In this document: one piece after another, positions 43,419 to 53,800 of the stretch
Numbering within the stretch: the first letter of the stretch is position 1
Layout: each line of letters starts with the position of its first letter
NCBI GenBank assembly: GCA_934309345.1
Contig: CAKRDD010000018.1
Coordinates: 1 to 64,000 of the forward strand
Length of the DNA: 64,000 nucleotides
Direction of reading: 5' to 3'
DNA from: an uncultured Mediterraneibacter sp.
GTDB taxonomy: Bacteria > Bacillota > Clostridia > Lachnospirales > Lachnospiraceae
The notes under the pieces: model-generated
The model's database searches: none
What the model was told of the DNA's origin: nothing
What the model saw: only the letters and a program-made list of their open reading frames with translations
Program-made: the position numbers and the translations under genes

Positions 43419-43439
43419 GTAACTGTTCAGAGCAGTTAC
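43419..43439. repeat. 21-bp collapsed remnant of the 11611-11751 element
   Basis: GTAACTGTTCAGAGCAGTTAC: its first 14 bases equal the left tip of the nested-hairpin element and its last 7 equal the right tip, with nothing between. It sits between the rarA start and the deacetylase stop. It looks like an internal deletion product of the larger element. Confidence 0.55.
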
Positions 43440-43446
43440 CACATTT

Positions 43447-44160
43447 TTAATCCATGATCAGATGGTCTACTGTCACAAACTCATAACCTTTGCCCTGCAA
43501 CAGATCTACAATCCGTATAGCCGCCTGCACAGAAGATGGATAACAGTCATGCAATAAAATAATATCTCCCGGATTTATCTCTTCCACAACTGTTTTTACA
43601 ACCGCCCCTGCATCTTCGGTCATCCAGTCCAGCGGATCTACCGTCCATCCGATATACATTCTGCTCAGGTCTTGTTCGCTGTCCACCGGGAGTTCTCCGT
43701 AAGGTGCTCTTGCGAACGCAGGTTGTTTTCCCGTTATCTTTTCAATCACTGTATCTGTCTGTTCCAGTTCTTTCTTCGCTTCTCCTGTTTCCAGTTTTGA
43801 CAGATTGCAATGCGTATAAGTATGATTTCCGATCAAATGACCTTCCTCATACATTCTTTTCACAATTTTTTCATTCTCGCCTTTTTCTACATTTTCGCCG
43901 ATCAGGAAAAAGGTTGCCCGCACTTTACGTTCCTTTAATCCATCCAACAGAATCGGAGTAGAGGATGCATTTGGGCCGTCATCAAATGTAAGCGCAACAA
44001 CCGGTCTTACCTCATCTGATATACTCTGGCTTCGCACTGAATCAGATGAAACACTCATTGTTTTTCTTCCATCCATCTTTATCAAAGATGGGAACATAGC
44101 TAAAAATACCAGAAAACAGAAAAACTGTACTACATAACTCCAACTTTTTCCAGACATCAT
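43447..44160 (-). CDS. membrane-anchored polysaccharide deacetylase (NodB fold)
   Basis: 237 residues. N-terminal signal anchor (about 8-28), then a carbohydrate esterase family 4 domain: VALTFDDGPN (catalytic base and metal Asp), EEGHLIGNHTYTH (metal His pair), RAPYGE, GWTVDPLDW and ILLHDCYPSS. Probably deacetylates N-acetylglucosamine of peptidoglycan or a related wall polymer outside the cell. ATG at 44160 after GCGGGAAG. Between rarA and an AraC regulator, all minus strand. Confidence 0.9.
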   Translation of the reverse strand: MMSGKSWSYVVQFFCFLVFLAMFPSLIKMDGRKTMSVSSDSVRSQSISDEVRPVVALTFDDGPNASSTPILLDGLKERKVRATFFLIGENVEKGENEKIVKRMYEEGHLIGNHTYTHCNLSKLETGEAKKELEQTDTVIEKITGKQPAFARAPYGELPVDSEQDLSRMYIGWTVDPLDWMTEDAGAVVKTVVEEINPGDIILLHDCYPSSVQAAIRIVDLLQGKGYEFVTVDHLIMD

Positions 44161-44215
44161 GACAGCTTCCCGCCTCTGACATTCTTACTCTATTCTTATG
44201 TCCTGCGCCCCGGCA

Positions 44216-45061
44216 TCATTCCTTCTTTTTTCTATGCTTTTCTCTGTATTCCGTCGGGCTTGTCTTCTTCACTTTCCGGAATGCCTTCGAAAAATAAAGA
44301 TTATTCTCAAAACCAACAGAATATGCAATTGCCGAAACCGAAAGTCCCGTCTCTTTCAACAGACGGCATGCCTGCTGGATTCTGTATTCTGTCAGATATT
44401 CTTTTGGTGAACAATTCATATAGGTCTGAAAAGAGCGAAACAGATGACTTCTGCTGATTCCTACATAGTCTGCAATATCTTCCACCGTCACAGGATAAGA
44501 ATAATTGGTCTCTATATAATTCTCTGCCTTTTCTACATACAAAAGCTTTGCATCTCTTTCCTGGTCTTCCCCTTCATGGTAGTGCATAAAGACAGACAGA
44601 AGACTATAAAGTGCTCCTGTCATGGCAACCGCTTCTTCGTATCCATTGCCCTTTGCATTATAAATCCGTTCCAATCCATTCCGGATCTGTTCATCCGGCA
44701 CATTCCCTCTTTTTAAAAAAGGCCGTTCTTTCAGAAAACCTGTATTTCGAATAATTGACGCCGCATCCGTCCCCATGAATCCTGCCCAGGCATATTCCCA
44801 TGGCTCCTGCTGATCGGCATAATACTTTACTTCCACGCCCGGATATAAGATAAAAGTATCTCCGGCTTCTAATTTCCAAGTCTTTTCTCCAACCGTATAG
44901 TATCCTGTTCCTGATAAAATATGATGGATACAATAATGATCCCTGACTCCGGGTCCCCACTGATATCCTGCTTCACACCTTTGATATCCCGTGTTATATA
45001 CAGACAACGAAGTCATCAGAATTTCTCCTGACTTATACGAATGTTTGTAAGTCTCTGCCAT
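44216..45061 (-). CDS. AraC-family transcriptional regulator
   Basis: 281 residues. N-terminal cupin sugar-sensing domain (HYCIHHILSGTGYYTVG, LEAGDTFILYPGVEVKYYAD) and a C-terminal pair of HTH motifs (TVEDIADYVGISRSHLFRSF and LSVSAIAYSVGFENNLYFSK, then SPTEYREKHR). Divergent from galK with 176 bp between them, so control of galactose use is plausible but not shown. ATG 45061 follows AAAGGAG. Confidence 0.9.
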   Translation of the reverse strand: MAETYKHSYKSGEILMTSLSVYNTGYQRCEAGYQWGPGVRDHYCIHHILSGTGYYTVGEKTWKLEAGDTFILYPGVEVKYYADQQEPWEYAWAGFMGTDAASIIRNTGFLKERPFLKRGNVPDEQIRNGLERIYNAKGNGYEEAVAMTGALYSLLSVFMHYHEGEDQERDAKLLYVEKAENYIETNYSYPVTVEDIADYVGISRSHLFRSFQTYMNCSPKEYLTEYRIQQACRLLKETGLSVSAIAYSVGFENNLYFSKAFRKVKKTSPTEYREKHRKKKE

Positions 45062-45159
45062 CTTCCGGCTCCTTTCCCATATTCTGTAATCCGTAATATC
45101 ATTATAACACCTTGTCTTTTTAATGCAACATTATTACATACCACAGCACGTATTTTTTA

Positions 45160-45188
45160 TAGACGTTTCCACTTGTTAACGCTATAAT
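45160..45188 (+). promoter_or_regulatory. galK promoter
   Basis: TAGACG (45160-45165), 17 nt, TATAAT (45183-45188), about 50 nt before the galK start. Same hexamers and spacing as the glyA promoter. Confidence 0.65.
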
Positions 45189-45237
45189 AAATATAAATAA
45201 ATCTGATCGATACGATTACTTTAAATGGAGGTAAATA

Positions 45238-46410
45238 ATGATGAAGAAAAAATTATTCGATATGTTTGCAGAACTTTTTGGGGATTCCGAAGGAACTCGT
45301 TTTTACTTTTCTCCTGGACGCGTGAATCTGATCGGTGAGCACACAGATTATAACGGTGGACATGTATTTCCTTGTGCACTCACACTTGGTACTTATGGTG
45401 CAGCACGTAAAAGAGAGGATAACAAGATCCATTTCTATTCCATGAATCTGGATTCCTTTGGTGTTGTAGAAGCATCACTTGATGACCTGACCAATAAAAA
45501 AGAATATAACTGGGCGAACTATCCTCTTGGTGTTGTCTGGGCATTCAAAGAAAAAGGACATGAGATCACAAGTGGTTTTGATATGGTGATCTGGGGAAAT
45601 ATTCCGAACGGTTCCGGACTTTCCTCTTCTGCTTCCCTGGAAGTTCTCACTGGTGTGATCCTGACAGACCTGTTCGAGATCAAAGATCTTTCCATGACAG
45701 ATCTTGCACTGATCGGCCAGTATTCTGAGAATAACTTCAATGGATGCAACTGTGGTATCATGGATCAGTTTGCTGTTGCCATGGGTAAAAAAGACCACGC
45801 GATCTTCCTTGATACAAGTGATTTAAGCTACGAATATGCACCTTGCGTTCTTGATGGTGCCAAGATCGTAATCACAAACAGTAAAGTAAAACACAGTCTT
45901 GTTGATTCTGCTTACAACGACAGAAGAAACGAGTGTGCTGCTGCACTGAAAGCGCTCCAGAGTGAACTTGATATTCAGGCACTTGGAGATCTTACTCCTG
46001 AAGAATTCGAGGCACACAAATCTCTGATCAAAGATGAGATCCAGTTAAAGCGTGCAAAACATGCCGTTTACGAAAACCAGCGTACAATTGATGCCGTTAC
46101 TGCACTGAAAGCCGGAGACATTGAAAATTTCGGAAAATTAATGAATCAGTCCCATATTTCACTGCGTGATGATTATGATGTATCCTGTGAAGAGATTGAC
46201 ATCCTTGTAGATCTTGCATGGCAGATCCCAGGTGTACTCGGCTCCCGTATCACAGGCGGCGGATTCGGCGGATGTACAGTTAGTATTGTAAAAGATGAAT
46301 CTGTAGATACATTTATTGAAACAATTGGAAAAACATATCTCGAAAAAGTAGGACATGAAGCTGAGTTCTACACAGTAGATATCGGAGATGGTGCTTCTCG
46401 TCTTGACTAA
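45238..46410 (+). CDS. galK: galactokinase
   Basis: 390 residues. Phosphorylates galactose at C1 in the Leloir pathway. GHMP kinase with the galactokinase signature GRVNLIGEHTDYNGGHVFP, ATP-binding NGSGLSSSASLEV, catalytic NCGIMDQFAVAMG, and C-terminal GSRITGGGFGGCTVSIV. ATG 45238 (or the next codon) after GGAGG. galT follows 112 bp downstream. Confidence 0.97.
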   Translation: MMKKKLFDMFAELFGDSEGTRFYFSPGRVNLIGEHTDYNGGHVFPCALTLGTYGAARKREDNKIHFYSMNLDSFGVVEASLDDLTNKKEYNWANYPLGVVWAFKEKGHEITSGFDMVIWGNIPNGSGLSSSASLEVLTGVILTDLFEIKDLSMTDLALIGQYSENNFNGCNCGIMDQFAVAMGKKDHAIFLDTSDLSYEYAPCVLDGAKIVITNSKVKHSLVDSAYNDRRNECAAALKALQSELDIQALGDLTPEEFEAHKSLIKDEIQLKRAKHAVYENQRTIDAVTALKAGDIENFGKLMNQSHISLRDDYDVSCEEIDILVDLAWQIPGVLGSRITGGGFGGCTVSIVKDESVDTFIETIGKTYLEKVGHEAEFYTVDIGDGASRLD

Positions 46411-46479
46411 CGCCCACCTGTTCTGACTAACACTTATCTTGGCTATTATCAGATAGGAAATGATACATATTTTATTGCA

Positions 46480-46498
46480 GGAATGCCAATGGCATTCC
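46480..46498 (+). promoter_or_regulatory. short hairpin before the galT ribosome binding site
   Basis: GGAATGCC-AAT-GGCATTCC, a perfect 8-bp stem ending 6-7 nt before AAGGAGG. It could modulate galT translation or protect the processed mRNA; it has no T-run. Confidence 0.45.
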
Positions 46499-46522
46499 CG
46501 CATTTAAGGAGGTTCTCAAAGC

Positions 46523-48013
46523 ATGCTTTACGATGCAATCAAAAAATTAGTACAATATGGAATCAATACCGGAATCACTCCGGAATCTGAACGGATTTAT
46601 ACAACTAATCTTCTGCTGGATCTGTTCCACGAAGATAACTATGAAGACGTTGACTGTAACCTGGACAATCTCGTTCTGGAAGATATTCTTGCAGAACTTT
46701 TAGATATCGCCGCAGAGCGCGGAATCATTGAAAACAGCATCGGCTACCGTGATCTGTTTGACACAAAGCTGATGAATACACTGATGCCACGCCCATCACA
46801 GATCCAGCAGACTTTCTGGGAAAAATACAAAGTTTCTCCGGAGACAGCAACTGATTATTATTACAAATTAAGCCAGGACAGTGATTATATCCGCAGATAC
46901 CGCATTGCCAGAGACCGCAAATGGACGGTTGACACAGAATATGGCACTTTGGATATTACGATCAATCTTTCCAAACCAGAGAAAGATCCAAAAGCGATTG
47001 CAGCAGCAGGAAAAGCAAAATCCTCTTCCTATCCAAAATGTCAGCTTTGCATGGAAAATGAGGGCTATGCAGGACGCCTTGATCATCCGGCTCGTGAGAA
47101 CCACAGAATCATCCCGATCACAATTCAGGATAATCCTTGGGGATTCCAGTACTCCCCTTATGTATACTACAACGAGCACTGTATCGTATTTAACGGACAG
47201 CATGTTCCAATGAAGATCGATCGTAATGCATTTGAAAAGCTTTTTGATTTCATCAAACTTTTCCCACACTACTTCCTTGGATCCAATGCAGACCTTCCGA
47301 TCGTTGGCGGTTCTATCTTAAGCCATGATCATTTCCAGGGCGGAAATTATACTTTCGCAATGGCTAAAGCTCCGATCATTGAGCACTTTACTGTAAAAGG
47401 TTATGAAGATGTAACAGCCGGTATTGTAAAATGGCCACTCTCTGTTATCCGTCTCCAGAGCAAAGAAGTAAAACCTCTGATTGATCTGGCTGAGCACATT
47501 TTAAACACATGGAGATCCTATACAGATGAAGATGCTTTCATCTTCGCTGAGACAGACGACACGCCGCACAATACGATCACACCAATTGCAAGAAAGCGTG
47601 GAGACCTTTACGAACTTGACCTGACATTAAGAAACAATATTACAACAGAAGAACACCCACTTGGTGTTTATCATCCACACGCGAAGCTGCACCATATCAA
47701 GAAAGAAAACATCGGTCTTATTGAAGTAATGGGACTTGCTGTTCTTCCTGCACGACTGAAAGGTGAGATGGAACTTCTGAGAGATTACATCCTGACAGGA
47801 AAAGATATCCGCAGCAATGAGCAGATTGCAAAACACGCTGACTGGGTAGATGAATTCCTTCCAAATTATTCTTCCATCACAGAAGATAATGTTGAAGAGA
47901 TCCTTCAGCAGGAAGTCGGAAAAGTATTCTGCGAAGTACTCGAAGACGCCGGGGTTTATAAATGTGATGAAAAAGGACTGGAGGCATTCCATCGTTTTGT
48001 AGGGGTGTTGTAA
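46523..48013 (+). CDS. galT: galactose-1-phosphate uridylyltransferase, class II
   Basis: 496 residues, the length of the class II (Firmicutes) form. Transfers UMP from UDP-glucose to galactose-1-phosphate. Motifs: LMPRPSQIQQTFWEKY, YPKCQLCMENEGYAGR, an active-site His region SHDHFQGGNYTFAM, and a second LHHIKKENIGLIEVMGLAVLP. Second gene of galK-galT; no epimerase (galE) is adjacent. Confidence 0.97.
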   Translation: MLYDAIKKLVQYGINTGITPESERIYTTNLLLDLFHEDNYEDVDCNLDNLVLEDILAELLDIAAERGIIENSIGYRDLFDTKLMNTLMPRPSQIQQTFWEKYKVSPETATDYYYKLSQDSDYIRRYRIARDRKWTVDTEYGTLDITINLSKPEKDPKAIAAAGKAKSSSYPKCQLCMENEGYAGRLDHPARENHRIIPITIQDNPWGFQYSPYVYYNEHCIVFNGQHVPMKIDRNAFEKLFDFIKLFPHYFLGSNADLPIVGGSILSHDHFQGGNYTFAMAKAPIIEHFTVKGYEDVTAGIVKWPLSVIRLQSKEVKPLIDLAEHILNTWRSYTDEDAFIFAETDDTPHNTITPIARKRGDLYELDLTLRNNITTEEHPLGVYHPHAKLHHIKKENIGLIEVMGLAVLPARLKGEMELLRDYILTGKDIRSNEQIAKHADWVDEFLPNYSSITEDNVEEILQQEVGKVFCEVLEDAGVYKCDEKGLEAFHRFVGVL

Positions 48014-48069
48014 TTTGTTGAACTTGGATTCATTATCACTCAAATAAGTACTTTTTAGTAAAACAGACG

Positions 48070-48256
48070 TGAGGAAGCCACTGTATTGCATCGGACACCG
48101 GCCCGCTTTACCTCATCCCTTTGACAATCTGTAACGAAAAAGCCAGAGCACTCACCGTGTGTGATTCGTGTCTGGCTTTTTCTAACAGATTCTGCAAAGT
48201 GTATTCGGAACGCTCCTGCCTTAAATGTGTCCTCAACAATACAGTGGCTCCCTCAC
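48070..48256 (-). repeat. ~200-nt structured repeat family, copy 3 (inverted)
   Basis: Same layout as copies 1 and 2 but on the minus strand and diverged. The outer stem is a different sequence (GCCACTGTATTG core) yet still pairs. The inner stem is GAAAAAGCCAGA/TCTGGCTTTTTC in place of GTAAGAGCCAGA/TCTGGCTCTTAC, and the flanking helix is AATCTGT/ACAGATT in place of AGTATGT/ACATACT. Each stem difference is matched by its partner. The part shared at sequence level includes GGAGCGTTCCGAATACACTTTG. Confidence 0.75.
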
Positions 48257-48281
48257 TCGGCTTTTCAAATGAGTAAGTGCT

Positions 48282-48421
48282 ATTCCAAATGAAATGAATC
48301 CAGAAAACAAAATATGAACTTAAAGTGTTAAGGAAATGGGAACGCAATCAACTACGATGGTCTTCCCATTTCCTTTGTTTTCTGGATTTGTCTGATTGGA
48401 ATTAAATATCTCGTTTGGAAT
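48282..48421. repeat. long bulged hairpin between inverted repeat copies 3 and 2
   Basis: A continuous 26-nt arm, 48363-48388, pairs with two left segments, 48330-48342 and 48297-48309, with a 20-nt bulge between them and a 20-nt apical loop. ATTCCAAA/TTTGGAAT (48282-48289 with 48414-48421) closes the structure. Not obviously related to the flanking repeats. No gene is seen in the 48014-48648 gap. Confidence 0.6.
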
Positions 48422-48423
48422 AT

Positions 48424-48628
48424 GTAAGCAAGGACAGTCCTGCTGTTGCCACGAGCACATGTAAGGCAGGAGCGTTCCGAATACACTTTGTTCAGTATGT
48501 TAGTAAGAGCCAAAACAGGCACCACACACGGTAACTGTTCTGGCTCTTACGTTACATACTTTCAAAGGGATGAGGTAAAGCGGGCCGGTGCTCGTGGTAA
48601 TAGCAGGGCTGGCCTTGCGACACCATTC
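48424..48628 (+). repeat. ~200-nt structured repeat family, copy 2
   Basis: Nearly identical to copy 1. The outer stem 48435-48458 / 48588-48611 has 24 positions with three non-Watson-Crick pairs, all G.U in plus-strand RNA. The inner stem GTAAGAGCCA/TGGCTCTTAC is followed by AACAG/CTGTT. The loop carries CACCACACACGGTAA. An open frame through it (48446-48652) is regarded as incidental. Confidence 0.8.
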
Positions 48629-48648
48629 TATAGACTGTTTAATACCAA

Positions 48649-49863
48649 TTAGTACAGTTTCGCACTGATCAGTTTTGGTCTGAATCCTGCTTTATCGAGT
48701 GTATCGAGAATCTTTTTCTTATGATCTGTTCCGAATGCTTCCATTGTGATACGAAGCTCTACTGCTGCGTTTCTGTTTGTGCTTACAAACTGGTTATGTT
48801 CCAGTTTAATGATATTACCCTGTACGTCTGCGACTGTCTGTGCCACGCGTGCGAGTTCACCCGGCTTATCCGGAAGGAGTACGGATACGGAGAAGATACG
48901 GTCTCTCTGAATCAGTCCGTGCTGTACGATAGAGGACATTGTGATTACATCCATATTTCCACCACTTAATACACAGACTACTTTCTTTCCTTTGATGTCC
49001 ATCTGCTTTAATGCAGCTACGGAAAGAAGTCCTGAATTTTCTACGATCATCTTATGATTCTCTACCATATCAAGAAATGCACCAATCAATTCATCATCTT
49101 CTACAAGAAGTACTTCATCTACATTTTCTTTCACATATGGGAGGATCTTATCTCCAACTTCTTTTACAGCTGTTCCATCTGCGATTGTATTCGCTGAAGG
49201 AAGTTCTACCGGCTCTCCTGCTTTCAGGGCTGCTGTCATGCTGGCTGCCTCTGACGGCTCTACACCAACTACTTTGATCTTTGGATTGAGCATCTTGGCA
49301 AGTGTGGAAACACCTGTGATCAGTCCGCCGCCACCGATCGGTGCAAGGATATAATCTACAGTCGGGAGTTCCTGAACAATCTCCATTGCGATTGTTCCCT
49401 GACCCGTAGCGACATCAAGGTCATTGAATGGATGAACAAATGTATATCCGTTCTCTTCTGCAAGTTTGCACGCATGTGCGTAAGCATCATCATAAACATC
49501 TCCGTGAAGTACTACATCTGCTCCAAAGCTTTTTGTACGGTTTACTTTGATCAGCGGAGTAACTGTAGGCATAACGATCGTAGCTTTGCATCCAAACTGT
49601 TTTGCTGCAAATGCAACGCCCTGTGCATGATTTCCTGCTGATGCTGTGATCAGTCCACGGCTTCTTTCTTCGTCTGTCAGTGTGCTGATCTTGTAGTATG
49701 CACCACGGATCTTATAAGCTCCTGTGTGCTGCATATTCTCCGGTTTTAAATAGACCTTTGCTCCTGTCTGTGCACTTAAGTATTCACTGTAAATAAGTTT
49801 TGTAGGATTTGTTACCTTTTTTACCAGTTCGCTAGCTTCTTCAAATTTCTCTAATGTCATCAT
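48649..49863 (-). CDS. ilvA: threonine ammonia-lyase with C-terminal ACT domain
   Basis: 404 residues. PLP enzyme deaminating threonine to 2-oxobutanoate, the entry to isoleucine. PLP-lysine in HTGAYKIRGAYYKIS, ITASAGNHAQGVAFAA, glycine loop PIGGGGLITG, and a C-terminal ACT domain (FSVSVLLPDKPGELARVAQ, about 330-404). One ACT domain and this length resemble the TdcB/YgkB-like form more than the long IlvA. Overlaps ftsY by 4 bp (ATGA). Confidence 0.9.
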   Translation of the reverse strand: MMTLEKFEEASELVKKVTNPTKLIYSEYLSAQTGAKVYLKPENMQHTGAYKIRGAYYKISTLTDEERSRGLITASAGNHAQGVAFAAKQFGCKATIVMPTVTPLIKVNRTKSFGADVVLHGDVYDDAYAHACKLAEENGYTFVHPFNDLDVATGQGTIAMEIVQELPTVDYILAPIGGGGLITGVSTLAKMLNPKIKVVGVEPSEAASMTAALKAGEPVELPSANTIADGTAVKEVGDKILPYVKENVDEVLLVEDDELIGAFLDMVENHKMIVENSGLLSVAALKQMDIKGKKVVCVLSGGNMDVITMSSIVQHGLIQRDRIFSVSVLLPDKPGELARVAQTVADVQGNIIKLEHNQFVSTNRNAAVELRITMEAFGTDHKKKILDTLDKAGFRPKLISAKLY

Positions 49864-50807
49864 GGTCTTTCTTCCTCTCTGTAAAACAACGCGTTTACGA
49901 ACTCTTCTGAGTTAAATTTCTGCAAGTCATCAATCGTTTCTCCTACACCGATATATTTTACCGGAATACCAAGTTCAGACTGGATTGCTACTGCGATTCC
50001 ACCTTTGGCTGTTCCATCCATCTTTGTCAGAACAATTCCTGTTATATCTGTTACTTCATTGAATTCCTTTGCCTGGGCAAGTGCATTCTGTCCTGTCGTT
50101 GCATCCAGCACAACCAGTGTCTCACGGAACGCATCCGGATACTCTCTGTCGATCACACGATTGATCTTCTTAAGCTCTTCCATCAGGTTCTTCTTATTGT
50201 GAAGTCTTCCGGCTGTATCGCACAGAAGTACATCTGCCTTTCTTGCTTTCGCAGCAGCAACCGCATCATATACAACAGATGCCGGATCTGCGCCTTCCTG
50301 ACCGCCGATCATCTCAACGCCGGCACGGTTGGACCATTCTTTTAACTGCTCTCCTGCTGCCGCACGGAATGTATCCGCTGCCGCAAGGATCACTTTCTTA
50401 TTCTGTGCTTTCAGCTTTCCTGCAAGTTTACCGATCGTTGTTGTTTTACCAACACCATTTACTCCGATCACGAAAACCACACTCTGACGATTCTCAAACT
50501 CATATGCTGTCTCTCCGACATCCATCTGTTCACGAATACTGTCGATCACAAGCTGTCTACATTCAATCGGTTCCTTGATATGTTGCTCTTTTACTTTAAC
50601 CTTTAAATCTTCAATGATGTCCATTGTTGCTCTGACACCAAGATCTCCCATGATCAGAGTTTCTTCCAGTTCTTCATAAAAGTCATCATCAATTTTTGAA
50701 AATCCATGGAAAATACTATCCATGCCGGACACAATATTATCTCTTGTCTTTGTCAGACCGGATACAAGTCGTTTAAAAAAGCCTTTTTTTTCTTCTCCCA
50801 TTTTCAA
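49860..50807 (-). CDS. ftsY: signal recognition particle receptor FtsY
   Basis: 315 residues. SRP-family GTPase docking ribosome-nascent chain complexes at the membrane. N domain, then G domain with P-loop GVNGVGKTTTIGKLA, DTFRAAAGEQLKEW, DTAGRLHNKKNLMEEL, TKMDGTAKGG and GVGETIDDLQKF. A short charged N-terminus without the long acidic domain, as in most Firmicutes. Downstream of smc as in many Gram-positives. Confidence 0.97.
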   Translation of the reverse strand: MKMGEEKKGFFKRLVSGLTKTRDNIVSGMDSIFHGFSKIDDDFYEELEETLIMGDLGVRATMDIIEDLKVKVKEQHIKEPIECRQLVIDSIREQMDVGETAYEFENRQSVVFVIGVNGVGKTTTIGKLAGKLKAQNKKVILAAADTFRAAAGEQLKEWSNRAGVEMIGGQEGADPASVVYDAVAAAKARKADVLLCDTAGRLHNKKNLMEELKKINRVIDREYPDAFRETLVVLDATTGQNALAQAKEFNEVTDITGIVLTKMDGTAKGGIAVAIQSELGIPVKYIGVGETIDDLQKFNSEEFVNALFYREEERP

Positions 50808-50848
50808 CCTCCTGTTCTCTTAATTCCCTGTTTGCAATAAAAACAGAT

Positions 50849-53800
50849 TTATTTGTCCAGATCATCTTCCAGCAGATCCACAGAAACAAGTGTGGATACT
50901 CCTTTTTCCTGCATGGTAATTCCATACAGGCGGTCTGCTGCTGCCATTGTACCACGTCTGTGGGTAATAACGATGAACTGTGTATATTTTGTCAGCTTAT
51001 GCAGATATTTTGCATAGCGGTCTACATTGTTATCATCCAGCGCCGCTTCAATCTCATCAAGGAGACAGAACGGAGATGGCTTCAGATTCTGGATTGCAAA
51101 TAGTAATGCGATTGCAGTCAGTGCCTTCTCTCCACCTGAAAGCTGCATCATATTCTGCAGTTTCTTTCCTGGTGGCTGTGCAATAATGCGTATTCCTGCT
51201 TCAAGAATATCCACATCCTCCTGTAATTCCAACGATCCCTTTCCGCCTCCGAAAAGCTGCCGGAATACATCATTGAACTCTGTCGCAATTCTTGCGAACT
51301 GTTCTGTGAACTGCTTACGCATTGCTACATCCAGTTCTTCGATAATCTGTTCAAGAGAAGCTTCTGCTTCCACCAGATCATCATGCTGGTCTTTTAAGAA
51401 AGTATAACGCTCGGATACATTTTTGTAATCCTCAATTGCATTGACATTGACTGAACCAAGCTTTCGGATCTCATTTTTAAGTTCCTGGATCTTTTTCTTC
51501 ATCAATGCCAGATCTGTCAGTGTCTCATTACGAAGCTCTTTCGCATGATTGTAAGTGAGTTCATACTCTTCCCACATATAATTCATCTGCTTCTCCGACG
51601 CTTCTTCATAGCCTTCTTTCTGGCTGTTCAGACGGAAACATTCTTTATCAAGATCTGACACATGCTTTGCAAGTTCTTCTCTCTGTCGTAAGAAATCTTT
51701 ATGCTGCTGATTCAGTTCTTCGCGTTTTTTGCTCTGTACTTTAATCTCTTCACCAATCTCTGTAAACAGTTCTTTTGAATCTTCAATCGTTTTCCTGAGT
51801 CCTTCGATTTCATTTTCTTTTTGCAGAATCTCCTCAGATACATCTCCACGATTTTCGGCAAGTTCTTCCTGCTCTTTTTCATATCTGGTGATTTCCTCAT
51901 CTATACGGGAAATATTTTCTACAATAAAGGTCTTCTGCTGATCCAGGCCTGCCAGTGAAAGATGGACTTCCTCGGACTGTTTCATCTGAACAGCCTCATC
52001 CTCTCTTTCTTTCTCCAGCTGCATCTGCAAAACTTCAATCTGTTCATTCAGTTCTTTTTCCAACTTCTCCGATGTCTCAAGTTCCATCTGGATAGAATCT
52101 TCATTCTCATTGATTTCATCCAACTCTTGATGCAATGCTTTCTGTTCTTTCAGGAATCCTTCGTAACGCTGTTTTGATTCTAACTGTTCTCTCTGTACCT
52201 GTGCAACATTCATTCGCGCAGTGTTCTCCAGCACCGATTCTTCTCTTAAATGCTCCTGCACTTCATCAATCACACTGTAGCACGCCGCACGACGATTCTT
52301 CGCCTCTGTAACTTCTTTTTCCAACATGTCCATGTCAGATTTGAGCATATCAACCGTCTTCTCGAATTCTTCTATCTCGCGGCGTCTGCTCAACAGATTA
52401 CTTGAATTCTTAAATGCACCACCTGTCATGGATCCTCCCGGATTGATCAGGTCACCTTCCAGTGTGACCAGACGCAGAGACTGGCGGTATTTTCTCGCAA
52501 TTGCTATTCCGTGATCAATATGGTCTACTACGATCGTACGCCCAAGCAACTGATCTGCCAGACCGTCAAATCTTGATTCCACATGGATCAATGTATTCGC
52601 AAGTCCGATCACTCCCGGTTCTTTGAGTGCTTCCGGATTCCTGATTCCTCCGCCTCCATGCATACTTGTCAGCGGAAGAAAGGTTGCCCGTCCGAATTTA
52701 TTACGCTTGAGGAAATCAATCATGCGCTTGGCTGTATCTTCATTATCTGTAACGATATTCTGAATACTTCCTCCAAGTGCTGTCTCAATAGCGATCTCAT
52801 ATTCCTTATCAACCTTAATGATATCCGCTACAACACCGATCAGACCTTTCTCACGGTCTTTATTCGACATTACCTTTCGGATACTGTTACCATATCCGTC
52901 ATAGCGCTCTGTAATATTCTTTAATGACTCCAGACGGGAAGATTCTCTGTGATAAGCGGTCTGTCCGATCCGTAACTTTTCCTGCTTCTCTTTCAACTCA
53001 TTCTGAAGCCTGCCTAGTTCCTGTTCGTTCAGGGAAATCTTTTCCTTATAGGTTTGTATGCGCTCACGAATCTGACTAAGTTCTTCTTCATACTCCTTAA
53101 GTCTGTTGTTCTGTCCTTCTGCTACCGTCGAAATCTCAAGAATATTTCTTGCAAGTACAGACTTACGCGTCTGGATCTGTTCTTTCGTCGTATCAAAATG
53201 CTGAATCTTAGCTTTTGTTGAAGCACGATTTCCAAGCAGACCCATGATCTCCTGCTTCTTCTGCTCGATTCCTGCACTGTGTTCTGCAATCTTTGACTGA
53301 ATCTCAATTAAACTCTGCTGTGCTTCCGTATCCTGTCCACTGGCTGATTCTAACTGTTCTGAAATTCTTTTCTTCTCTTCTTCAAGCTCTCTTTTCTGTT
53401 GCTGTCTTGTATCTATCTCACTGACGATCGTACTCAGACGATGATCATAATGCTCATCATTCATACGGGCTGTATTGATCTGCTCTTTCAGGACATTGAT
53501 CTGACCTTCCAGTTGCTGCTTCAAAAGATTCGTCTCATTCATCTGATTCTTTGCAGTTTCAATTGCAAGATCAATCTGATCTACTTCTTCCTCGATTGCC
53601 TCGTATTCTGCTTTCATCTTCTCATAGCGGGCATTCGATTCCTTCATCTCCTGCGAAGCAATCTCATATTTCCCACCGACTTCACGAATACGCTCCTGCA
53701 GCCGCTCTTCCTCCAGCAAAAACATATTAATATCATATGTTTTTAATTCTTCTTTCATCTTCAGATAGATTCTGGCTGTCTCTGACTGTCTTTCCAGAGG

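Noticed and set aside
48446..48652. 68-residue plus-strand frame in repeat copy 2, and the similar frames at 20619-21062 and 48108-48347
   Set aside because: They run through the structured repeats, have no proper ribosome binding site, and the repeat evolves by paired stem changes rather than by codon.
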